From assembly GCA_947259275.1 (NCBI GenBank), contig CAMYMH010000022.1:1-43620 (forward strand): DNA of 43,620 nt, given 5' to 3'. Below, piece after piece: positions 36,241 to 43,521 of the stretch. Source of the stretch: an uncultured Acidimicrobiaceae bacterium (GTDB taxonomy: Bacteria; Actinomycetota; Acidimicrobiia; Spongiisociales; SHLN01). Positions within the stretch are counted from its first letter, which is position 1; each line of letters opens with the position of its first letter. The notes under the pieces were generated by a model. The model was not told where the DNA came from and did not search any database. It worked only from the letters and a program-made list of their open reading frames with translations. Both the position numbers and the translations under genes were made by a program.

Positions 36241-37215
36241 TCAGGCGGAGTCGAGCAGGGCGGCAAGACGCTTGGTTTTGCGCTCGCTCAAGACGATGGC
36301 GGCCACCAGGATGACGGCGATGACGCCCAGCGAGAGATAGGTATCGACATGGAACCAGTTGGCGACGGCCATCTTGATGCCGACGAAGATGAGGATGGCA
36401 CCGAGGGCGTGCGACAGGTAGTGGAAGCGCTGCCGGGCGCTGGCGAGCAGGAAGTACATGGCTCGAAGCCCCAGGATGGCAAAGGCGTTCGAGGCGAACA
36501 CGAGGTATGGCTCGTTTGAGACGGCGAGGATGGCGGGGACCGAGTCGACCGCGAAGACGACGTCGGTCAGTTCGACGACCACCAGGGCACCCAGCAGCGG
36601 GGTTGCCACTCGATGGCCCTTCACCTTGGTGAAGAACTTCTGCCCATCCAGCTCCTCGCTGACGGGTATGAACCGCTGGACCAGCCCGATCCCCGTGGTA
36701 GTAGTTCCCTCGCCCTCGTCTTCCCGATGACGGATCACCCGAATGCCGGTGTAGATGAGGAAAACGCCGAAGACGATGAGCACCCAGATGAACTGGCTGA
36801 TGAGGGCAGAACCGATCGCGATGAACAAGGCCCGCAGGGCGAGGGCGCCGAAGATGCCCCAGAACAGGACCCGGTGCTGGTATCGGAGGGGAATGGCCAA
36901 GGTGCTGAATATCAGCGCCCACACGAAGACGTTGTCGATGCTGAGGGATTTCTCGATCAGGTAACCGGAGATGTACTCGCCGAAGGCCTCCCCGCCCCAC
37001 GTCAGGGCCACCCCGAGCCCAAAGAGCACGCCGGCCAGCACCCACAGGCCGGACTCGATGAGGGCCTGGCGGGTGGTTGGCTCGTGGGCATCCCGGTGGC
37101 GATAGAGGTCGGCGGCCAGCAATGCAAGGATGATGCCACCCAGGATGACCCAGGCCGTAACGGAGACCTCGAGGTCGACGAAGTTGTCGCGGATGGAGGA
37201 GGCTGCAACGAACAC
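36241..37215 (-). CDS. TerC family integral membrane protein
   Basis: A 324-residue protein starting at GTG 37215, with about eight to nine hydrophobic helices. The TerC signature is clear: SLSIDNVFVWALIFS (~residues 90-104, conserved DN), YQHRVLFWGIFGALALR, VVELTDVVFAVDSVPAILAV (second conserved Asp set) and SNAFAILGLRAMYFLL. The conserved acidic residues suggest metal-ion handling; bacterial TerC proteins are linked to manganese export coupled to secretion and to tellurite resistance in plasmid-borne ter clusters. Here it is chromosomal, without other ter genes, favouring a metal homeostasis role. It is divergent from a methyltransferase gene. Confidence 0.93.
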   Translation of the reverse strand: MFVAASSIRDNFVDLEVSVTAWVILGGIILALLAADLYRHRDAHEPTTRQALIESGLWVLAGVLFGLGVALTWGGEAFGEYISGYLIEKSLSIDNVFVWALIFSTLAIPLRYQHRVLFWGIFGALALRALFIAIGSALISQFIWVLIVFGVFLIYTGIRVIRHREDEGEGTTTTGIGLVQRFIPVSEELDGQKFFTKVKGHRVATPLLGALVVVELTDVVFAVDSVPAILAVSNEPYLVFASNAFAILGLRAMYFLLASARQRFHYLSHALGAILIFVGIKMAVANWFHVDTYLSLGVIAVILVAAIVLSERKTKRLAALLDSA

Positions 37216-37276
37216 GGCGAGATTCTAGGAAGCGGCGGCCACTCGATCGTGGGTTATCGATCGGTATCGTGACCGG

Positions 37277-37924
37277 GTGGAGAACCATGCGCCCCGTACG
37301 CTGAAGTTCAACCCGAGCGGATTCCAAGCCTCGGTCCCGGCCGACGCGGCAGCTCGCGCCGACCAGTACGCCTCGGCAATGATGGACGACGGAGAGCTCC
37401 GCTATTTGGCGAGTATCGCCCTGGCGTTTCCGTGGTCGCCGGAGGCGCTGGTGGTAGAGATCGGGAGCTACTCGGGTTTGACGGCCGCCTTTGTGGCCGA
37501 GACATTGGCCGGGGCAGGTCACGCCAACCCGGTTCTGAGCATCGACCCCTTTGAACGGGTCCCCCATACCCGCAAGAACCCGCAAGGCAAGTACAAGCGG
37601 TATCTGCGCACCATGCAGGAGCGGGGCATGGAGGACCGGTGTCTCCCCCTCATCGCCTATTCAGAGCACGCGGCGCCGGTGGTTCCCGACCGAATCGGCC
37701 TGCTGATCGTGGACGGAAACCACGAGTACGAGAGCGTCACCCGGGACCTCGCCCTCTTCGCCCCCAAGGTGCTCCCGAGCGGCTTCATCTTCCTCGACGA
37801 TCACACCGACACCTACCCCGGGGTGGTGCGGGCAACCGGTGAGTTCGTGAACGGTTCCTCCGACTTCGAGCTCCTTCACCAGACCTACTTCGCCATCCTG
37901 CAACGGTCCACAGGCGATCCTTAG
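37277..37924 (+). CDS. Class I SAM-dependent methyltransferase (Methyltransf_24 type)
   Basis: A 215-residue protein from GTG 37277. VVEIGSYSGLTAAFVAETL (~residues 57-75) is motif I of the CmcI/Methyltransf_24 group, NPVLSIDPFERVPHT carries the acidic residue for SAM, and IGLLIVDGNHEYESVTRDLA (~135-154) is the metal- and substrate-binding VDGxH motif. A final FIFLDDHTDTYPGVVRA segment provides a second acidic cluster (LDDH). Such enzymes often methylate sugar or macrolide hydroxyls or aromatic substrates, needing Mg2+. Substrate here is unknown. No transmembrane segment. Divergent from terC, 61 bp apart. Confidence 0.87.
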   Translation: MENHAPRTLKFNPSGFQASVPADAAARADQYASAMMDDGELRYLASIALAFPWSPEALVVEIGSYSGLTAAFVAETLAGAGHANPVLSIDPFERVPHTRKNPQGKYKRYLRTMQERGMEDRCLPLIAYSEHAAPVVPDRIGLLIVDGNHEYESVTRDLALFAPKVLPSGFIFLDDHTDTYPGVVRATGEFVNGSSDFELLHQTYFAILQRSTGDP

Positions 37925-38011
37925 GCGCTCCCGTTCCCGGCAGGTGGTGCCAATGCCCGCACACCGACCAATCATGGGTTGGACCATCGGCTTCGTAGGC
38001 TGCCTACCGCA

Positions 38012-39121
38012 ATGTTCATAGCAGTGAGAGACATCTGGCGGTCCAAACTGCGGTTTGGTTTGCTCGGTGGCGCGGTTGGGCTGCTCATCTTCCTGCTCCT
38101 ATTCCTCAACACTCTGTCGGCGACGCTGCTGGGCTTCTTCATCGGTGCCATCGAGAACAACTCGGCCGACGTCCTCGTGTACGAGGCGACCTCGCGCCGC
38201 AATCTGCAAGCCAGCCGCCTCGACCTCTCTTTGCTCGACGAGGTGGCAGCCGTGCCGGGGGTGGTGGCGGCGGCGCCGATCGGCGAGCTCACCCTCACCG
38301 CCGCCATCGGGGACTCATTGACCGACCTGTCGTTGTGGGGCGTCGACCTGGCCGGCCCGGGCCGCCCCCAACCGATAGTGGAAGGGCGGCTTCCAGGCCC
38401 GGGCGAGGTGGTGGTGGACGAGTCGGGGGTATCCGAGGGGTTCGAAATCGGCAGCACAATCACGCTGGTGGCGAGCGGACAGGAGCTCGAGGTCGTCGGG
38501 TATGTACGGGACCGGCGTTACGCGGTTGTGGCCACCGGCTATCTGTCATTCGACGAATGGGTGGCCGTGTTCGAGGCCGAGTTCCCCGGTACGCCGGTGG
38601 TCCCACTCTCTCTCATCGGGGTGGAAACGGCCGAGGGCGAAGATCCGGCTGCGATCGGGGAACGCATCTCCGCGGCGGTAGCCGGAGTCGAAGGGCTAGA
38701 CCGCAAGACCGGGGCCGCCGGTACGCCCGGGGTTGACTCGATCAGCCAGAGCTTCGCCCTCATTGTCGGTATCACGTTCGGGATCGTCGTGCTGGTGGTT
38801 GGCTTCTTCTTTCTCATCCTCACCGTCCAGAAGCTGAGGAGCTTCGTCACGCTCCGGGCCATCGGCACCGACACCGGCTATCTGGCACGCTCGCTCGTAA
38901 TCCAGGTGGTGCTGGTGGTGCTGGTCGGTTCGCTGCTCGCCACCGGCGTGCTGTGGGCGGCGACCCTGGGGGCGAATCCGGCGTTCCCACTTGCGGTCGA
39001 CCGCGGCCTCGTTGTCACGGTCACGGCAGCCGTCCTCGTTTCGTCGGTTCTGGCCGGGGTCCTGTCTATCAGGCGAATCGCCCGGGCCAATCCGGCGGAT
39101 GCCGCCCAGGGACTCCACTGA
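38012..39121 (+). CDS. ABC exporter permease (FtsX/MacB-like), first subunit
   Basis: A 369-residue permease from ATG 38012; the open frame begins at 37979 but this ATG places a short cytoplasmic segment (FIAVRDIWRSKLRFG) before helix 1, as in the family. Topology is one N-terminal helix (~residues 16-38), a large periplasmic region (~40-240) with VVAAAPIGELTLTAAIG and VEGRLPGPGEVVVDESG (MacB-PCD-like), then three C-terminal helices from ~255 with VQKLRSFVTLRAIGTDTGYL, the FtsX coupling motif. It lacks a strong RBS; a TAGGCT at 37996-38001 may be a -10 box for a nearly leaderless mRNA. It forms a pair with the next permease and the ATPase. Confidence 0.88.
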   Translation: MFIAVRDIWRSKLRFGLLGGAVGLLIFLLLFLNTLSATLLGFFIGAIENNSADVLVYEATSRRNLQASRLDLSLLDEVAAVPGVVAAAPIGELTLTAAIGDSLTDLSLWGVDLAGPGRPQPIVEGRLPGPGEVVVDESGVSEGFEIGSTITLVASGQELEVVGYVRDRRYAVVATGYLSFDEWVAVFEAEFPGTPVVPLSLIGVETAEGEDPAAIGERISAAVAGVEGLDRKTGAAGTPGVDSISQSFALIVGITFGIVVLVVGFFFLILTVQKLRSFVTLRAIGTDTGYLARSLVIQVVLVVLVGSLLATGVLWAATLGANPAFPLAVDRGLVVTVTAAVLVSSVLAGVLSIRRIARANPADAAQGLH

Positions 39122-40245
39122 TGCGCATCGCCCTCCTCGAAATGCGCCGGCGGCGGGGACGATGGGCCTCGATAGTCGGAGCCATCGCCTTTATCGTCTT
39201 CCTGGTTCTCGTGCTGGCGGCGCTGGCAGACGGGCTGTTCATCGGTTCGACCGGCGCCCTCCAGAACGGCGACTCCGATGCCCTCGTGTACTCGTCGGAC
39301 GGTCGGCGCTCGCTGGTGCGGAGCGAGCTGCCTCTGGCCGAGCTGCCGGCGGTGGTGGCGGTGCCGGGCGTGGCAGACGCCGGTGCGCTGGGAGTGCTGC
39401 TCTCCACCGCCGCCGCCGACGCCGAGTTGTTCGACGTGGCGGTCATCGGCCATCTGCCCGGGCGCCCGGGCGAGCCGACAATGCTCGTCGCCGGACGCCG
39501 GCCCGAACCCGGCGAGCCCTTGGTGGGCATTGCCGACCGGGCATTGCGTGACGAAGGCATTGCGCTGGGCGATGCCGTGCTATTGACCGGGTCGGCCCAG
39601 CCGGTGACGGTGATCGGGTTCGTCAAAGATGCGCAGTACCTACTGGCCGACACCTTGTGGGTGCCAATCGAGACCTGGCATGCGCTCCGGGCCGAGGTCC
39701 GACCCGAGACGAGGGGCCGCGGGTCGGTGGCACAGGCATTCCCCCTTCGTCTCGACCCCACGGCGGAGGCATCAACGGTGCTGTCGGCGGTCGACGCCGC
39801 GCTCGGCAACAGCGAGACCGTGACGACCGACGAGGCAATCCTCTCGATTCCCGGAGTCCAGCAACAGGCATCGACCTTCACGGCCATCATCGGGGTGAGC
39901 TTCGTGGTGGTTGGCCTCGTCACCGCCCTCTTCTTTGCCCTCATCACGCTGGAGAAACGGGGCCAGCTCGCCATCCTCAAAGCCATTGGGTCCTCCAACC
40001 GCTTCCTGCTCGGAGGAGTGATCACGCAGGCGCTCATCGCCACGGTGGTCGGCTATTTGCTTGGGTTCGCGTTCTCACGCTTGCTGGCGGCCGCTCTCCC
40101 ACCGGCAGTGCCTGCGACCTTTCTCCCCGGCACCGCCCTCACGCTGCTGCTTGCCACCATCGCCATGGGCGCGCTGGGAGCAGTGTTCTCGTTTCGCCGC
40201 ATCATCGGTATCGACCCCGCATCCGCCCTGGGAGGAGAAGCATGA
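39121..40245 (+). CDS. ABC exporter permease (FtsX/MacB-like), second subunit
   Basis: A 374-residue paralogue of the preceding permease: MRIALLEMRRRRGRWASIV leads to helix 1, a periplasmic domain follows (VVAVPGVADAGALGVLLST; VAGRRPEPGEPLVGIADRA), and three C-terminal helices begin near residue 255 with TLEKRGQLAILKAIGSSNRF as the coupling segment. Start ATG 39121 overlaps the first permease's TGA by one base (TGATG) and the end overlaps the ATPase start by ATGA, so the three are strictly coupled. Two different FtsX-like subunits imply a heterodimeric exporter or extractor of the MacB/Lol/DevC type. Substrate unknown. Confidence 0.88.
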   Translation: MRIALLEMRRRRGRWASIVGAIAFIVFLVLVLAALADGLFIGSTGALQNGDSDALVYSSDGRRSLVRSELPLAELPAVVAVPGVADAGALGVLLSTAAADAELFDVAVIGHLPGRPGEPTMLVAGRRPEPGEPLVGIADRALRDEGIALGDAVLLTGSAQPVTVIGFVKDAQYLLADTLWVPIETWHALRAEVRPETRGRGSVAQAFPLRLDPTAEASTVLSAVDAALGNSETVTTDEAILSIPGVQQQASTFTAIIGVSFVVVGLVTALFFALITLEKRGQLAILKAIGSSNRFLLGGVITQALIATVVGYLLGFAFSRLLAAALPPAVPATFLPGTALTLLLATIAMGALGAVFSFRRIIGIDPASALGGEA

Positions 40246-40916
40246 CCGCTTTGATCGTTGACGACGTCACCAAGGTGTACGGCGAAGGCCACACCGAGGT
40301 GCGAGCTTTGTGCAATGCCAGCCTCGAGCTGGGCGACAACGAGTTCCTCGCCCTGCTCGGCCCGTCGGGCTCGGGCAAGACGACGCTGCTTTCGGTGATC
40401 GGCGGGCTGCTCGCCCCCACCTCGGGGACCGTCACCGTCGGCGAAATCCAGCTGACAGCACTCTCCAGGAAAGAGCAGACCCGGTTTCGCGCCAACCGGG
40501 TGGGTTTCGTCTTCCAGGGATTCAACCTGGTGCCGTTCCTGACTGCTCGCGAGAACATGACGGTGATGGCACCGATATCCGATGCAACCCGCGACGAGAT
40601 TGAGGCCCGCACCGACCAGCTGTTGGAGGAGCTAGGCCTGACCGCCCGGCGTGACAACCTGCCGGAACAACTCTCCGGGGGCGAGCGTCAGCGGGTGGCA
40701 ATTGGGCGGGCACTGGTCAGCGATCCCGACCTCATCCTCGTGGACGAGCCGACCGCATCCCTCGACACCGAGCTCGGCACCCAGGTCGTGCAGTTGCTGG
40801 CGTCGGAGATCAAGAGCCGGGGAAAGGCCGGGATCATGGTCACCCACGACCTGCGCATGGTCGAGTTCACCGATCGAACGGTTCGGATCCTCGACGGTGA
40901 GCTCTTGAACGGCTGA
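40242..40916 (+). CDS. ABC exporter ATP-binding protein (LolD/MacB type)
   Basis: A 224-residue ATPase with GGAGGAGAAGC ahead of ATG 40242. Walker A GPSGSGKTT (~residues 39-47), Q-loop FVFQGFNLVPFLTARENM (the QxFNL motif is typical of the MacB/LolD group), signature LSGGERQRVAIGRAL, Walker B LILVDEPTASLD and H-loop VTHD. It energises the two FtsX-like permeases encoded just upstream. Mechanotransmission-type transporters in this class act on periplasmic or envelope substrates such as lipids, peptides or cell-wall hydrolase regulators rather than transporting through the membrane core. Nothing visible identifies the substrate. Confidence 0.92.
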   Translation: MTALIVDDVTKVYGEGHTEVRALCNASLELGDNEFLALLGPSGSGKTTLLSVIGGLLAPTSGTVTVGEIQLTALSRKEQTRFRANRVGFVFQGFNLVPFLTARENMTVMAPISDATRDEIEARTDQLLEELGLTARRDNLPEQLSGGERQRVAIGRALVSDPDLILVDEPTASLDTELGTQVVQLLASEIKSRGKAGIMVTHDLRMVEFTDRTVRILDGELLNG

Positions 40917-40953
40917 CCACGATCAGCGGATTGCCGCCCTTCTGGCTCCTTCG

Positions 40954-40966
40954 TAAGCGCCGCTTA
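40954..40966. promoter_or_regulatory. 13-bp perfect palindrome upstream of the ABM-like gene
   Basis: TAAGCG-C-CGCTTA (40954-40966) is a perfect dyad lying 31 bp before ATG 40998 in the 81-bp gap after the ABC exporter. A TAGGGT (40965-40970) overlaps it and could be a -10 box, so the dyad is placed like an operator. No regulator gene is adjacent. Low confidence. Confidence 0.35.
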
Positions 40967-40997
40967 GGGTGGCGGGAAGCTCGAATGGGAGGTGTGG

Positions 40998-41303
40998 ATG
41001 AGCTTCTTGCGAGTCGTGACGTATGACGGCGACGAAATGACCGATGACCAATTCGAGGCGTGGGACGCCATCATCGGCGCCCACCTGCGCAACAGTCCCG
41101 ACTGCATCCGGGCCAAGGCCGCAAAATCGGCTGGCACAACGCTCGTGGTGAGCGAGTGGGTGAGCGAGGATGCATGCCAGGCCGAGATGACCTCCGCCGC
41201 CTACAAGACCGCGCTGCAGGACATCATGACAAAACTCTCACTGCCGGCTGAGCTCGAGCCGTCCTTCCTCTTCGAAGGCGACGTGAAAGTGAACGTCGGC
41301 TAG
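40998..41303 (+). CDS. Small antibiotic-biosynthesis-monooxygenase-like (dimeric alpha/beta barrel) protein
   Basis: A 101-residue protein, ATG 40998, with GGGAGG five bases upstream. The layout matches the ferredoxin-like dimeric alpha-beta barrel: strand FLRVVTYDG, helix DDQFEAWDAIIGAHL, strand LVVSEWVSED, helix ACQAEMTSAAYKTALQDIMT and a final strand LEPSFLFEGDVKV. These folds include ABM monooxygenases and many uncharacterised proteins. No catalytic residue can be assigned. The stop lies within a strong terminator hairpin. Confidence 0.65.
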   Translation: MSFLRVVTYDGDEMTDDQFEAWDAIIGAHLRNSPDCIRAKAAKSAGTTLVVSEWVSEDACQAEMTSAAYKTALQDIMTKLSLPAELEPSFLFEGDVKVNVG

Positions 41304-41324
41304 GGACTCGCCCTAACCGACGTT
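41292..41324 (+). terminator. Strong hairpin overlapping a stop codon
   Basis: A 14-bp stem with one mismatch, AACGTCGGCTAGGG (41292-41305) with CCCTAACCGACGTT (41311-41324), loop ACTCG, followed by CGTTCT. The TAG stop of the ABM-like gene (41301-41303) lies inside the left arm. It ends the plus-strand transcript and may act in both directions against the convergent gene. Confidence 0.7.
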
Positions 41325-41345
41325 CGTTCTGGATGGTGGGACAGA

Positions 41346-41954
41346 TCAGGCTCCGTACATCTTCCCCATGCTGCCTGTGACATAGGCAAACTCGGGCTCG
41401 GACGTCACTCCAGCCTCTTTCATCACGTGGCGCAACTCGTCGGAACTGGCAAGCGCGCGCAGCGTATCGAACGACTCTGCCTGGTGGTAGACGATTGCCA
41501 GACTTGGATTGTCTACAGCCTGGTTGGCAGCGTGTCCGATGACCCCTCCGGCTGCTCGCATCGCATCGGCCTCCGGGCTGTTGTATCCCTCGAGCCAGCT
41601 GTCGAAGTCGGCAACCGTGTGGCTAACGACAACTGCCGGTAGCTCACGGTCCCACACGATGTTCTCCGCCTTTGGGATGACCCAGGAGATCTCCGGCTCG
41701 CTACTAACGGTGGCGTCCCGCATGAGGGCCTTGACGTCGTCTGAGGTAGCGTACTCCTTGGCCCTGGCAAGGTCCCCGACGGCGAGATAGATCGACAAGG
41801 CGTTTGGATCATCCTGGGCCCGGTTGACATGATGTCCGAGGAACCCTGATTCGGCCCGCTTGGCCTCGCCCCTCTCGAACACCTCTTTCCATGCATCAAA
41901 ATCATCAACCCGATAACTGATCATTACCGCAAACGGCGCCAACGTCTCTGACAT
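41346..41954 (-). CDS. Tandem-duplicated dimeric-barrel protein
   Basis: A 202-residue protein. ATG 41954 is chosen because GGAGG lies seven bases upstream; the ATG two codons before it abuts the same site. It contains two repeats of ~90 residues. The first (AVMISYRVDDFDAWKEVFER to SSEPEISWV) aligns with the second (AVVVSHTVADFDSWLEGYNS to TSEPEFAYV), sharing VxDFDxW, GHxxNxAxD(D/N)P and MxxAxVxSEPE. Each looks like an ABM-type ferredoxin-like barrel half, so a single chain would mimic a dimer. Function unknown. The convergent neighbour encodes a single-barrel protein, but the two share only the predicted fold. Confidence 0.75.
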   Translation of the reverse strand: MSETLAPFAVMISYRVDDFDAWKEVFERGEAKRAESGFLGHHVNRAQDDPNALSIYLAVGDLARAKEYATSDDVKALMRDATVSSEPEISWVIPKAENIVWDRELPAVVVSHTVADFDSWLEGYNSPEADAMRAAGGVIGHAANQAVDNPSLAIVYHQAESFDTLRALASSDELRHVMKEAGVTSEPEFAYVTGSMGKMYGA

Positions 41955-42320
41955 CCCCATACCTCCAATCTCCGGCGAAGCCCCCGACGAGCATCATCGG
42001 CGTCCAGCTCCGCCTGTCGCCAAACTTACACATCGGGCGGCCAAAAGTCACACCGGAGCCACCCCGCAATTCAGGATTCGGCCGGTGGCGACACTCTCAG
42101 CTGACACCGATGTCGGCGACCACGGGAACGCGCTTGGCAACCCTGCGGGTTGCCCACCCCACCCCCGTCCCCTCCCGCTCCGCTCCGCTCCACGGGAGGG
42201 GTGTTCCCACCACGAGGCCTGCGGCACGTGCCCGAGCCGAAGGCGAGGGCACCAATGAGTAGGTTTACTCTCCCAGGCGCCGAAGGCGTCCTGGGAGTCA
42301 GGGCAGAGCCGCAGGCTCAA
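41955..42320. repeat. Intergenic array of short hairpins downstream of the rRNA operon
   Basis: No gene is visible. Four hairpins are evident: 42136-42154 (GGCAACCC-TGC-GGGTTGCC, perfect), 42169-42201 (CCCCTCCCG with CGGGAGGGG around a CTCCG-rich loop), 42228-42252 (GTGCCC arms around GCC-GAA-GGC) and 42270-42297 (CTCCCAGG arms, a one-base bulge, and CGCC-GAA-GGCG). The last two share the GCC-GAA-GGC core with the hairpin at 8561-8579. They may be extra transcription stops for rRNA read-through on the minus strand, or a dispersed palindromic element. Confidence 0.65.
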
Positions 42321-42354
42321 CGAATGAAGACCCCCATTCGGGGGTCTTCATTCG
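42321..42354 (-). terminator. rRNA operon terminator hairpin
   Basis: A perfect 15-bp stem, CGAATGAAGACCCCC (42321-42335) with GGGGGTCTTCATTCG (42340-42354), loop ATTC, directly beyond the 3' end of 5S rRNA on the minus strand. The minus-strand RNA continues UUGAG, a weak U-tract, as is usual for actinobacteria. Confidence 0.85.
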
Positions 42355-42363
42355 CTTTGATTA

Positions 42364-42481
<118 letters not shown>

Positions 42482-42536
42482 ATCTTTGAGCGCTCCTCGA
42501 GCACTCCATAGCGAGCACAGATTGGTTTGTGGATTC

Positions 42537-42807
42537 AGACCAAGTCCTCGGCCTATTAGTACCGGTCAGCTTCATGGATTGCTCCACTTCCACGTCCGGC
42601 CTATCAACCTGGTGTTCTGCCAGGGGCCTTAACCGGTTAATCCGGTGGGAGTTCTCATCTCGAGGTCGGCTTCGCGCTTAGATGCCTTCAGCGCTTATCC
42701 GTTCCGTACGTAGCCAACCAGCCGTGCTCTTGGCAGAACAACTGGCACACCAGAGGTACGTCCATCCCGGTCCTCTCGTACTAGGGTAGGGACCGAACTG
42801 TCTCACG
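42537..42807 (-). rRNA. rrl: 23S rRNA, 3' exon (domain V end and domain VI)
   Basis: Begins on the minus strand with CGTGAGACAGTTCGGTCCCT and includes the sarcin-ricin loop AGTACGAGAGGACC (42769-42782), GCTGAAAGCATCTAAGCGCG-type sequence (here GCTGAAGGCATCTAAGCGCG) and the 3' end near GGCCGAGGACTTGGTC. It is directly continuous in sequence with the 5' exon when the intron 42808-43521 is removed. The 3' terminus is approximate. Confidence 0.93.
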
Positions 42808-43521
42808 CATGTTCTTCCCCTGTTACCAGGGGCACAGACTATCCCTCCACCCTCTTTCGAGGGGTTGGCGTATTACGGAGACCTTAGATTTGCCTTGCGG
42901 CATTCGATCTCCGTCTCTCCTTTTCGGATCAGTCGTTACGGGGTCACAAAGCACCCTTGTTCCGCAAGGCCGACCGAACCACCTCTGAAGTGATGGTTCG
43001 TGACTTTGAGGAATTTAGGGATGCGAAGTCGTCGATGGTTTCGCATATCTGCAGGAATCCGACAGGGTCTCTTGGTGGCGGCAGGCGGTCGAGCAGGCTC
43101 ATGCCCAGCTCGACCTGTGGTCGTTTGAAGATCACGTAAGGTGCCCATCTCTCCAGCGTGGAGCGAATGGCCTTCCGATTCGTGATCGTCAGATCGGACA
43201 TGTCCGATCTCCGACGCATCCTTCCGATTCCACCGAGCCGATCTTGAATCTCCAGCAAACCAGCCTCGCATGAGGTGGATTGATAGAAGACCAAACTCGA
43301 CCGGATGTAGAACCCGAACCGATACTCCTTCTGACGAACGATCTGGAAGTGAAGACTTCCATCGCCGTCGAAGAATCCTGCGAGATATGACGAGAACGAC
43401 TCCATGTCTTTGGACTTCCCTCGGGATTGCCCTGTCAAAGTAGTTCGAACCTGTGACAGGGTTTCCCCGATATGAGCCAATTAGCACCCTGGGATTACTC
43501 CCAGGGGACGCAGTGTTATCT
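42808..43521 (-). ncRNA. Group I intron in 23S rRNA at position about 2593
   Basis: The 714-nt insert interrupts ...GGGTTTAGAACGT / CGTGAGACAG..., which is continuous in ordinary 23S rRNA. The 5' exon ends in U and the intron ends in G, the group I rule. Core pieces on the minus strand: a P2-like hairpin with GUAA loop (43488-43507), TCGGGGAAA-[CCCTGTCA...TGACAGGG]-CAATCCCGA as P4-P5 with the typical J4/5 adenosines, GACTGATCC near the 3' half pairing with GGATAGTC as a P7 candidate, CCCTC-GAAA-GAGGG as a P8 candidate, and CCCCTG-GTAA-CAGGGG before the 3' splice site as P9. The helix names are my reading; the overall class is well supported. It encodes a LAGLIDADG protein. Confidence 0.88.
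42944..43405 (-). CDS. I-CreI-like LAGLIDADG homing endonuclease, intron-encoded
   Basis: A 153-residue protein from ATG 43405 (GAGGGAAG upstream); the frame extends to a TTG at 43480 inside the intron core. One LAGLIDADG motif, YLAGFFDGDGSLHF (residues ~7-20), means it works as a homodimer. The similarity to I-CreI is direct: I-CreI has YLAGFVDGDGSI in the motif, and its C-terminal stretch FLEVCTWVDQIAALNDSKTR is matched here by FLQICETIDDFASLNSSKSR, followed by TITSEVVRSAL against TTSETVRAVL. It probably cuts intronless 23S genes near AACGTCGTGAGACAG, the sequence formed by joining these exons. The catalytic Asp of the motif is kept, so it looks active. Codon use is lower in GC than the neighbouring chromosome, consistent with transfer. 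Confidence 0.92.
   Translation of the reverse strand: MESFSSYLAGFFDGDGSLHFQIVRQKEYRFGFYIRSSLVFYQSTSCEAGLLEIQDRLGGIGRMRRRSDMSDLTITNRKAIRSTLERWAPYVIFKRPQVELGMSLLDRLPPPRDPVGFLQICETIDDFASLNSSKSRTITSEVVRSALRNKGAL

Noticed and set aside
36241..37215. TerC as part of a tellurite-resistance or phage-defence ter cluster
   Set aside because: No terA, terB, terD, terE or terF homologues lie nearby; a solitary TerC is common in chromosomes and is linked to metal homeostasis.
42936..43487. Second intron open frame (183 codons) on the minus strand
   Set aside because: It is a different phase over the I-CreI-like gene, with no LAGLIDADG motif; the other frame matches I-CreI along its length.
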